From the NCBI RefSeq assembly GCF_000956525.1, contig NZ_JYIW01000026.1, positions 434,001-498,000 of the forward strand: a DNA stretch of 64,000 nucleotides, written 5' to 3'. The notes under the pieces were generated by a model that worked only from the letters and a program-made list of their open reading frames with translations, made no database searches and had not been told where the DNA came from. Every line of letters begins with the position of its first letter. The first letter of the stretch is position 1. This stretch comes from Microbacterium oxydans (lineage in GTDB: Bacteria > Actinomycetota > Actinomycetes > Actinomycetales > Microbacteriaceae). This document shows, one piece after another, positions 57,713 through 64,000 of this stretch. The position numbers and the translations under genes were made by a program.

Positions 57713-58468
57713 GTGACAGACGTACGCTACGTGGCCATCGGCGATTCCTTCACGGAAGGAGTCGGCGACGTGCTGCCGGACGGCAGCGAACGCGGCTGGG
57801 CCGATCTGGTGGCACAGGGCTGGGCGGATGCCGCAGGGCACCCGATCCAGTACGCGAACCTCGCGATCCGCGGCAGGCTCGCCTGGCCGATCGTCGACGA
57901 GCAGCTCGAGTTCGCGCTCGCCCTGCACCCGACGCACCTGTCGTTCAACGGAGGCGGGAACGACATGCTCCGTCCGCGCGCGGATCTCGAGCACGTCGCG
58001 GATGCTTTCAGTCGAGTGCTGCGCCGCTGCGACGAGGAGGGCGTGACGGTGATCCTGCTGTCGGGTGCGAACCCGAGCGCACAGCTGCCGATGGGCGACC
58101 TGGTGCAGCGACGCGGCGACCAGCTCTCCGAAGCGGTGCTGCGTCGCATCGAGGATCGACCCGACGTCGTGCAAGCGCTGAACTGGCCGGACACCGAGCT
58201 CTCCCGCAGTGTGTACTGGTCCGCGGACCGTCTGCACATGAATGCGGCAGGACATCATCGAGTCGCCGCCCGCGTGCTGCAGGCGCTGGACCTCGAGCCG
58301 CCGGCGAGCTGGTGGTCACTGCCTGACGCGTTCGCCGCTGGCCCTGCCGGATTCGCCTACTACCGGCAATTCGTCGGACCGTGGGTCAAGCGCCGGGTGA
58401 CGCGCACCTCGTCAGGAGACGGCCGCACTGCGAAGTATCCGGTCTGGGTCGAGCGGTCGCCCGCGTGA
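57713..58468 (+). CDS. SGNH/GDSL-family hydrolase
   Basis: 251 residues. Block I AIGDSFTEGVGD holds the nucleophile Ser, block III FNGGGNDML the oxyanion Asn, and block V DRLHMNAAGHHRVA the Asp/His pair. No signal peptide, so intracellular. Likely an esterase or acyl hydrolase with unknown substrate. Leaderless GTG start. Confidence 0.9.
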   Translation: MTDVRYVAIGDSFTEGVGDVLPDGSERGWADLVAQGWADAAGHPIQYANLAIRGRLAWPIVDEQLEFALALHPTHLSFNGGGNDMLRPRADLEHVADAFSRVLRRCDEEGVTVILLSGANPSAQLPMGDLVQRRGDQLSEAVLRRIEDRPDVVQALNWPDTELSRSVYWSADRLHMNAAGHHRVAARVLQALDLEPPASWWSLPDAFAAGPAGFAYYRQFVGPWVKRRVTRTSSGDGRTAKYPVWVERSPA

Positions 58469-58499
58469 GGGCGTCGGATCAGTCGATCGTCGCTGCCGC

Positions 58500-59246
58500 A
58501 TGAGCGATATCCAGCTGCAGCGCATCGCTGCGGGTGCGGTGACGCTGCACGATGCACGACGGAAGGTCCAACGGACGGTCGTGCTGGAGACCTTCGAGAT
58601 CGGCGTGTATGCGGTCACCGAGGACCAGATGGCCGAGGTGCTCGGGGTCGCATCCAGACACCCGGACCGCCCTGCCGTCGACGTCAGCTGGTTGCGAGCC
58701 GTTCACTTCTGCAACGCCGCTTCGGAGTGGGAGGGACTCGACCAGGTCTACTTCTTCGACGGCGAGCAGGTCACGTGGGACGTCACGGCTGACGGCTATC
58801 GGCTTCCCACCGAGGCAGAGTGGGAGTTCGCCTGCCGCGCCGGATCGGTCGGACCGCACTACGCGCCACTCGCGGACGCCGCCTGGACCAGCGCGGACGG
58901 CGTATCAGGCCCGCAGAACGTCGGCGGCAGGATCCCGAACCTGAACGGGCTCTTCGACACCCTCGGCAACGTGTGGGAATGGTGCTGGGACCTCCTCGAC
59001 CCGGCCCGGTACGACGACTATCGTGTGTTCCGCGGCGGCGGCTTCGCGGATGACGCCTGGAGCGTTCGCGCGTCGGTTCGACGCGGGGGAGCGCCACGCC
59101 TGCAACAGGACGACGTGGGCCTGCGGCTGGCTCGCGGTGCCTTCGACACACCCGGGCTCGCACAGGGCTGGTCGGCCGCCGCCGATCTCGAACGCGCAGC
59201 GTTCGACGGTCCGGTTCCGGTGGGGTGGACGCCGCTCCGACGGTGA
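58500..59246 (+). CDS. Sulfatase-modifying-factor (FGE-like) domain protein without active-site cysteines
   Basis: 248 residues with the FGE/SUMF1 fold signatures: GVYAVTEDQMAEVLG, YRLPTEAEWEFACRAG, NVWEWCWDLLDP and RVFRGGGFADDAWSVRASVRRG. The GGSF..C....C segment of true formylglycine-generating enzymes has no cysteines here (GGGFADDAWSVR), so sulfatase activation is unlikely. No sulfatase gene lies nearby. It could belong to the wider group with other redox or binding roles. ATG 58500. Confidence 0.82.
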   Translation: MSDIQLQRIAAGAVTLHDARRKVQRTVVLETFEIGVYAVTEDQMAEVLGVASRHPDRPAVDVSWLRAVHFCNAASEWEGLDQVYFFDGEQVTWDVTADGYRLPTEAEWEFACRAGSVGPHYAPLADAAWTSADGVSGPQNVGGRIPNLNGLFDTLGNVWEWCWDLLDPARYDDYRVFRGGGFADDAWSVRASVRRGGAPRLQQDDVGLRLARGAFDTPGLAQGWSAAADLERAAFDGPVPVGWTPLRR

Positions 59247-59308
59247 AGGCGAAGCGCCCGGGCACCGGCGTTTTGGCCCGGAACCGGCTCGACTGGGAAG
59301 CTGGAGAC

Positions 59309-60574
59309 ATGGCCGCACCGTTCTCGCTCATCGTCTCTCAGGGCCGCGTGGCCGATCGTACGGATGGCGCCCTCGTCGGCGCCCGACGAACTGCGTCTGC
59401 ACTCGGAGCGCTGCTCGGACTCACGCCGACGATCGTCGGCGAACCCACCCCGGCGGTGACGGACGACTGGACGGTCGCCCTGCCGCAGGCGGCCGCCACC
59501 CTCGCGGGGCTCCGCGATGTCGTCCGCGAGTCGATCGACGCCGGAAGCATCCCGCTGCTCGCGACCAACACGTGCGCTGCGAGCCTCGGCACGCTCCCGA
59601 CGGTCGCCCAGCGGCATCCGGACGCCGTCGTGCTCTGGATCGACGCGCACGGCGACTTCAACACACCGGACACCACCGACTCCGGCTACCTGGGCGGCAT
59701 GGTGCTCGCCGCGGCGTGCGGGCTCTGGGACAGCGGCCATGGCGCGGGGCTGGATCCGACCCAGGTCATCGTCGTCGGTGGGCGGGACATCGATCCGGCC
59801 GAGAGCGAGCTGCTCGCAGATGCCGGCGTCACGGTGCTGCCTCCTGCCGAGAGCACCCCTGAGCGGCTGCTCGAACTCATCGACGGCCGGCCGGTCTGGA
59901 TCCACGTCGACTGGGACGTACTCGAACCCGGCTATATCCCTGCTGCGTACCAGGTGGATGCGGGACTGCGTCCGCATGAGGTCGCGGCGCTGTTCGCGGC
60001 GATCCCCATCGAGTCGGTGCGCGGTGTCGAGCTCGCCGAATTCGAGGCAGGCGACGCGGACGTCCCTGAGCACGTGAGCATCGAGCTCATCATCGAGACC
60101 TTCCAACACCTGCTGCGGCAGCTAGCGGCGACGAGGGCGCTCAGGGTCGAGACCGACGCGTATCCGGGTGCGCTTGCGCTCGATGATGATGAAGACGACG
60201 CCGATGATCCACAGCGGCACCGGCATCAGGAACGCGATTCGGAACGCGTCGAGTGTGTACGTCTCGGGTGTTCCTGCGCCCTGGATGTCGAGCGCGAGCC
60301 CGATCAGGAAGATCGCGATGAGCGCGGCGATGAACCCGCCGGCGTTCGTCAGCCCCGTCGCCGTGCTGAGCCGATGCGAGGGGTTGTGGGTTCGCGCGTG
60401 GTCGAACGCGATCATCGACGCAGGGCCGCCGGTCGCGATCGCGACGGCGAGCAGATACAGCATCCAGATCGGAGCCGGACCGGGCATCGCGATCACCATC
60501 AGCCACGCCGCCATCTGCACACCCACGGCCGGGAGCACCAGTGCAAGCGAGCGGTGGTTGGGCAGGCGCCGTGA
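59309..60574 (+). CDS. Arginase/agmatinase-family protein with abnormal C-terminal read-through
   Basis: Open for 421 residues, but only about 1-270 look like ureohydrolase. Metal motifs DAHGDFNTPDTT and VDWDVLEPG are kept; the first ligand His (GGDHS in arginase) is replaced by Cys (ATNTCAASLG). After VSIELIIETFQHLLRQL near 60120 the frame continues for 150 codons antisense to the next gene, with an Arg/Asp/Glu-rich tail unlike any arginase. A TAG at 60123-60125, one frame off, is the likely ancestral stop. ATG 59309 has GGGAAG at 59295-59300; an upstream GTG at 59225 overlaps the previous gene. Substrate uncertain. Confidence 0.75.
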   Translation: MAAPFSLIVSQGRVADRTDGALVGARRTASALGALLGLTPTIVGEPTPAVTDDWTVALPQAAATLAGLRDVVRESIDAGSIPLLATNTCAASLGTLPTVAQRHPDAVVLWIDAHGDFNTPDTTDSGYLGGMVLAAACGLWDSGHGAGLDPTQVIVVGGRDIDPAESELLADAGVTVLPPAESTPERLLELIDGRPVWIHVDWDVLEPGYIPAAYQVDAGLRPHEVAALFAAIPIESVRGVELAEFEAGDADVPEHVSIELIIETFQHLLRQLAATRALRVETDAYPGALALDDDEDDADDPQRHRHQERDSERVECVRLGCSCALDVEREPDQEDRDERGDEPAGVRQPRRRAEPMRGVVGSRVVERDHRRRAAGRDRDGEQIQHPDRSRTGHRDHHQPRRHLHTHGREHQCKRAVVGQAP

Positions 60575-61453
60575 CAGGTCGCCGATGATGGGGCCCATCG
60601 CCATGCCCGCGACCACGTAGACCGAGATGATGCCGGCCGCGTGCGCGGAGTCGAGCCCCTGAGCGGCGGTGAGGAACGGCATCCCCCAGAGCAGCACGAA
60701 CGCGGTGCCGGCGAACGGTGTCGTGAAATGCGACCAGAATGCCAGACGGGTACCGGGGTGCGCCCACGCGGCGCGGATGCCGACGCCGGTGTCGATCGCC
60801 GAGGTCACGACACGGATCACACCGGTATCGGTGTTCACGGTGACGTCGGCGCCGCGCTCTGCCGGGTGATTGCGGATCACGAGCGCCACCAGGATCGTGA
60901 ACAGCACCCCGAGTCCTGCGATGCTCCCGAACGTGATCGACCAGCTCGTGGCATGCAGGAGCGCGGCGACCGGCACGAGCGCGATGAGCTGTCCGGCCTG
61001 ACCGAGGATGCCGGTGAACTGCACCATGAGCGGGCCGCGCTGTGCGGGGAACCAGGTCGCGACGAGACGGAGAACGGCTGGGAAGATCGCCGCATCTCCT
61101 GCGCCGAGCAGCACACGAGCGATGATCGCGACGCCGATGCTGGGGGAGAGGGCCATGGTGAGCTGGCCGGCCGCCATCAGCAGCATCCCGATGGTCATGA
61201 TCGGCCGTGAGCCGAACCGGTCGAGGAGCACACCGATCGGAATCTGCATGCCGCCATACACCGCGAGCTGCACCACGGCGAAGAGCGCGAGCGTGGAGGC
61301 ATCCGCCTGGAATCGGTCAGCCGCCTCGACGCCGACGGCGCCGAGCGAGGTGCGGTTCGTGATCGCGAGCACGTAGGCGGCGACACCGACCGACCAGATC
61401 ACCCAGGCTCGCCATCCCGGCGTCGAGACGGGGGAGAGGGGGACGCGCTGCAC
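60122..61453 (-). CDS. MFS transporter
   Basis: 443 residues, 12 membrane segments. Loop 2-3 signature GVLLDRFGSRPIMTIGML; RVLLGAGDAAIFPAVLRLVA and RNHPAERG after helix 6 resemble the anion:cation symporter or nitrate/oxalate-like groups. Basic C-terminal tail. GTG 61453 has a leaderless -10 box. Convergent with the arginase-like gene, whose read-through covers its last 450 nt. Substrate unknown. Confidence 0.88.
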   Translation of the reverse strand: MQRVPLSPVSTPGWRAWVIWSVGVAAYVLAITNRTSLGAVGVEAADRFQADASTLALFAVVQLAVYGGMQIPIGVLLDRFGSRPIMTIGMLLMAAGQLTMALSPSIGVAIIARVLLGAGDAAIFPAVLRLVATWFPAQRGPLMVQFTGILGQAGQLIALVPVAALLHATSWSITFGSIAGLGVLFTILVALVIRNHPAERGADVTVNTDTGVIRVVTSAIDTGVGIRAAWAHPGTRLAFWSHFTTPFAGTAFVLLWGMPFLTAAQGLDSAHAAGIISVYVVAGMAMGPIIGDLSRRLPNHRSLALVLPAVGVQMAAWLMVIAMPGPAPIWMLYLLAVAIATGGPASMIAFDHARTHNPSHRLSTATGLTNAGGFIAALIAIFLIGLALDIQGAGTPETYTLDAFRIAFLMPVPLWIIGVVFIIIERKRTRIRVGLDPERPRRR

Positions 61454-61459
61454 CCTTCA

Positions 61460-61465
61460 ACGCTA
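61460..61465 (-). promoter_or_regulatory. Leaderless -10 box TAGCGT of the minus-strand MFS gene
   Basis: Read on the minus strand, TAGCGT ends 6 nt before the GTG at 61453. Confidence 0.55.
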
Positions 61466-61489
61466 CTCCTGGTCGTCATCCCTCGATTC

Positions 61490-61506
61490 CACGGACAGTC
61501 ACGGAC
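61490..61506. repeat. Direct repeat CACGGAC upstream of the MFS promoter
   Basis: CACGGAC occurs at 61490-61496 and 61500-61506, a 10-bp period (one helical turn), just upstream of where the -35 of the minus-strand MFS promoter would lie. Candidate activator site. Confidence 0.4.
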
Positions 61507-61517
61507 TGACAGCAGAG

Positions 61518-61547
61518 AGCCCCGCCGACCGTGTGGTCGACGGGGCT
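61518..61547 (-). terminator. Terminator after the lipoprotein gene
   Basis: 13-bp stem with one mismatch (AGCCCCGCCGACC at 61518-61530 against 61535-61547), GTGT loop, followed on the minus strand by TCTCTGCTGT. Lies 19 nt after the lipoprotein stop. Confidence 0.75.
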
Positions 61548-61566
61548 CCGGTGATGCTGGGTGGGC

Positions 61567-62043
61567 TCAGCCTGCGCAGAGCGTGCCGATGGCGGTCGCC
61601 GACTCCTGCACGTCAGCGGAGACGCTGGCCCATTCGGATACAGCGCTCGGATCGTGATCGATCAGAACCTTCGAGAGGACGTCACGCATGGCGCCGAAGT
61701 CCTCGTAGATCGCCGACACAGCTTCCTTCACCTCGGGATTCGCAATGGATTCGGCGGCGGTACCGATGGCATCGACGGACTGCGTGAACGTGTCGATCGT
61801 GCCCTGCGGGTCTGCTGTCGCGGTGGTCATGTCGATCGACGTGAGGTCCTTGGTGGCGTCCTGCACTTGAGCGGCAGCGCTGGCGCACGCGTCGGCGATG
61901 CTCTGGTCGGAGCTCTCCGCTGTGGGAGCAGCAGTCTGGTTCGAGGACGCGGTGTCCTCTGGGGCGCCGGGCGTTCCGGAACATGCCGTGAGACCGAGCA
62001 CGGCGACGGCTGCGATCGTCAGGGCTGCGAGACGACGGTTCAT
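61567..62043 (-). CDS. Putative lipoprotein of unknown function
   Basis: 158 residues. Signal peptide with lipobox LTAC; C21 would be lipidated by Lgt (encoded at 38159-39199). After a Thr/Ser/Ala-rich linker the mature part is mainly helical and acidic (DVLSKVLIDHDPSAVSEWAS), with two further cysteines (ADACAS and the C-terminal LCAG) that may form a disulfide. A GGGGGA ribosome site lies upstream of ATG 62043 and sits in a small CCCTTCAAGGG hairpin. No family recognised. Confidence 0.82.
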   Translation of the reverse strand: MNRRLAALTIAAVAVLGLTACSGTPGAPEDTASSNQTAAPTAESSDQSIADACASAAAQVQDATKDLTSIDMTTATADPQGTIDTFTQSVDAIGTAAESIANPEVKEAVSAIYEDFGAMRDVLSKVLIDHDPSAVSEWASVSADVQESATAIGTLCAG

Positions 62044-62063
62044 GAAATTCCCCCTTCAAGGGC

Positions 62064-62079
62064 GCTGTCATCCGACAGC
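62064..62079 (-). promoter_or_regulatory. Hairpin and palindrome in the lipoprotein leader
   Basis: A 6-bp stem GCTGTC/GACAGC with a 4-nt loop. Next to it, GTTTGCAAAC at 62084-62093 is a perfect 10-bp palindrome. Either could be a weak terminator for the upstream MFS gene or an operator for the lipoprotein gene. Confidence 0.3.
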
Positions 62080-62141
62080 ACCGGTTTGCAAACGGCAGTC
62101 AGTCAACCACATCGCTCTGACGTCATGCTCGTGCCACTCGC

Positions 62142-63465
62142 TCAGTCGCTCTGTTCCGTGGTCGCCGCGGGCGTTCGGCGCACGACGAGTGAGAGCAGCG
62201 CGGCGATCGCGCAGAGGGCTGCACCACCCCACCATGCGTAGGTATACGTGCCGAAGGTGTCGCGGATCACGCCGGCGCCGAGTGCGGCGACAGCTGCCCC
62301 GATCTGGTGCGCCGCGAAGACCCAGCCGAACACGATGGTGCCGCGGTCGCCGAAGATCTCACGGCACAACACCGCGGTCGGCGGCACGGTCGCCACCCAG
62401 TCCAGTCCGTAGATCACGATGAACAGCACCATGCTCGGATGCACCACATCAGACAGGAGCCAGGGGAGGAGCACGAGTCCGACGCCCCGGAACGCGTAAT
62501 ACGTGACGAGCAGGATGCGCGGATCGAAGCGATCGGTGAGCCAGCCGGATGCGATCGTGCCCGCGATGTCGAAGATGCCGACGACGGCGAGGAGGCCCGC
62601 CGCCGTCGTGGTGGCCATGCCATGGTCGTGCGCAGAGGGGATGAAGTGGATGCCGATCAGGCCGTTCGTGGTCGCGCCGCAGATCGCGAACGCGAAAACC
62701 AGAGCCCAGAACGAGGGCTTCTTGGATGCGAACCGCAGCCCGTCGAGCGCTCGCACGGCAGCGTTCCCGGTGGCTCGCGCCGGCGGAGTGAAGGTCGCGG
62801 GATCAGCGCCGAGGGGGAGAACACCACGGTCCTCCGGATGATCGCGCAGCACCAGCCAGACGACCGGCACCGCGGCTAGTGCGACCGCGGCGACGAGCAG
62901 GGAGGCGGCCCGCCAACCGGCGCTTTCTGCAAGCGCGGCGACGGGGTGGCAGGAAGATGAGCTGTCCGGTGGCCGATCCGGCGGTCAGGATGCCCATCAC
63001 GAGTCCGCGCCGTTGCACGAACCACCGGTTCGCGATCGTCGCGGCGAACACGAGCGCCATCGATCCGGTGCCGAGACCGATGAGCACGCCCCAGAAGAGC
63101 AGCAACTGCCAGGACGCGGTCATCAGGATGCTGCCGCCGGCGCCGAGTGCGACGAGAGTCAGCGCTGAGGCGACGACCTGCCGGATGCCGAACCGGTCCA
63201 TCAGGGCGGCCGCGAACGGCGCGGTGAGCCCGTACAGGAGGAGGTTGATGCTGACCGCGAGCGACATGACCGTGGTCGACCAGCCGAACTCTTCGTGCAG
63301 CGGCACCATCAACGCACCAGGTGCCGCTCGGAATCCGGCGGCAGCGAGCAGGGCGAGGAATGCGACAGCGGCAACCCACCATGCGGGATGCACGCGGTGT
63401 GGTCTCATGCGATCGACCGGTGGTTCAGCGGGTGTGCGTCGGTCATCGCGGCCTGTTCTCATCAT
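62142..63465 (-). pseudogene. MFS transporter interrupted by a frameshift
   Basis: Two overlapping minus-strand frames encode the halves of one MFS protein. The N-terminal half (from ATG 63465) has six helices, AALMDRFGIRQVVASALT and ATIANRWFVQRRGLVMGIL, and runs out of family at GQLIFLPP. The C-terminal half resumes in the next frame as VAALAESAGWRAASLL and continues to 62142. The switch lies at a G run at 62943-62946 (+ strand). Removing one base there restores a 440-residue transporter. Either a real inactivating mutation or a sequence error. It resembles the OFA/monocarboxylate-like MFS group. Confidence 0.85.
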
Positions 63466-63481
63466 GGACGAGCAAACTCAA

Positions 63482-63712
63482 TCAAGTCGGAGTCGCCTCG
63501 CCAGACTTCAGCTTTGCCCTGATAGCAGCGAAAGCGCCCGACCACCCGCTGGCCAATGCCGCGAACATCGCGCTGGCCGCGGCCATGTGAGCACCAGACG
63601 CATGGGCGGCGGCGAACCCGAACCAGACAATCGCAGCGCCCACACCGACGATCGCGACGACATTGACGAGCCGCGCCGTCAGCTCCAGCCGATGAACGTT
63701 GTGAACGCTCAC
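63482..63712 (-). CDS. Small two-helix membrane protein
   Basis: 76 residues from GTG 63712, with hydrophobic segments at about 14-34 (LVNVVAIVGVGAAIVWFGFA) and 41-60 (MAAASAMFAALASGWSGAFA). GTG 63712 is preferred because GAGGA lies 6 nt before it; in-frame ATGs upstream (up to 63775) would add a less typical N-terminus. It ends 16 nt before the frameshifted MFS gene, so the two may form one operon. Function unknown. Confidence 0.6.
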   Translation of the reverse strand: MSVHNVHRLELTARLVNVVAIVGVGAAIVWFGFAAAHASGAHMAAASAMFAALASGWSGAFAAIRAKLKSGEATPT

Positions 63713-63806
63713 TTCACGTCCTCGAAGCATTGAATCCATAGGCCAACTGCACCACATTCCCCTGAAGACGGACATTGGCTACGGCTCGCTCATTGTCAGA
63801 CACGCC

Positions 63807-64000
63807 CTAGGCAGGATGTTGCGGGCCGAGGGGAGCGGATGACAGCTCGCCCGCAGCATCGCCCTTGAGTTCGATGAGGATGGAGTGCGTCGGCGTCGTG
63901 CCGGTGTTCTCGCCGGCGTGACGCTGGGACGGCAACCAGACGGCCTGTCCAGCGGTGAGCGCCGTGTCGAATGTCCGTTCGCCGGCCGTCAGTCGACGCG
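63807..64000 (-). CDS. Cupin-domain protein, 3' end only
   Basis: The last 64 codons of a minus-strand gene that enters from beyond the right edge. The readable part (RRLTAGERTFDTALTAGQAV, LPSQRHAGENTGTTPTHSIL, then a polar tail ending GPQHPA) fits the C-terminal barrel strands of a small cupin. No metal-site set can be judged from a fragment. The 94-nt gap before the small membrane protein gene contains no other reading frame I can support. Confidence 0.65.
   Translation of the reverse strand, partial: RRLTAGERTFDTALTAGQAVWLPSQRHAGENTGTTPTHSILIELKGDAAGELSSAPLGPQHPA

Overview
The window is chromosomal core DNA from a high-GC (about 69% by eye) Gram-positive actinobacterium, most like Microbacterium or a close relative in the Microbacteriaceae. 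Supporting this are the gene order (it follows blocks known from Mycobacterium tuberculosis: alaS-ruvX-mltG-aro-efp-nusB, pyrR-pyrB-pyrC-carA-carB-pyrF-gmk-rpoZ-metK, priA-fmt-rsmB-rpe, hisI-trp-lgt, pdtaR-polA), heavy GTG start usage, TANNNT -10 boxes placed 6-7 nt before start codons (leaderless mRNAs), an actinobacterial IHF domain fused to guanylate kinase, and a PriA without helicase motifs. Almost everything up to 46.8 kb reads on the + strand in tightly packed, often start/stop-overlapping operons.

Layout. 0-10.8 kb: rpsD with a strong terminator, a small membrane protein, alaS-ruvX-mltG, the shikimate genes aroE-aroC-aroK-aroB-aroQ, then efp and nusB. 10.9-15.9 kb: two larger stand-alone genes, a SWIM-SNF2 helicase and a metallo-beta-lactamase/Rieske fusion. 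15.9-25.8 kb: the pyrimidine operon behind a PyrR-binding RNA element (pyrR, pyrB, pyrC, a PH-domain-like membrane protein, carA, carB, pyrF), running into the mIHF-Gmk fusion and rpoZ. 25.8-32.2 kb: metK, priA, fmt, rsmB, rpe. 32.2-39.2 kb: hisE-hisG-hisF-hisI, two small conserved membrane proteins, trpC-trpB-trpA and lgt. 39.3-46.8 kb: gltB-gltD glutamate synthase and pyk, closed by a strong terminator.

46.9-64 kb is more mixed in strand and content: two convergent alpha/beta hydrolases sharing a CTAG stop, tRNA-Leu(CAA), the ANTAR response regulator pdtaR, a GNAT acetyltransferase, a PaaI-type thioesterase, polA, a DUF885 peptidase-like protein, a luciferase-like flavin oxidoreductase, an MFS symporter, an SGNH hydrolase, a sulfatase-modifying-factor-like protein, an arginase-like protein whose frame runs far into the antisense of the next gene, an MFS transporter, a lipoprotein, a frameshifted MFS transporter, a small membrane protein and the 3' end of a cupin gene.

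The genes in the first two thirds supply aromatic amino acid precursors, pyrimidines, S-adenosylmethionine, histidine, tryptophan and glutamate, plus translation factors. I found no phage, insertion sequence, CRISPR, toxin-antitoxin or defence locus. The most unusual features are the mIHF-Gmk fusion, the PyrR RNA element that covers the pyrR ribosome site, the MBL-Rieske fusion, the set of leaderless promoters, several candidate operators, and two frame disruptions near the right end.
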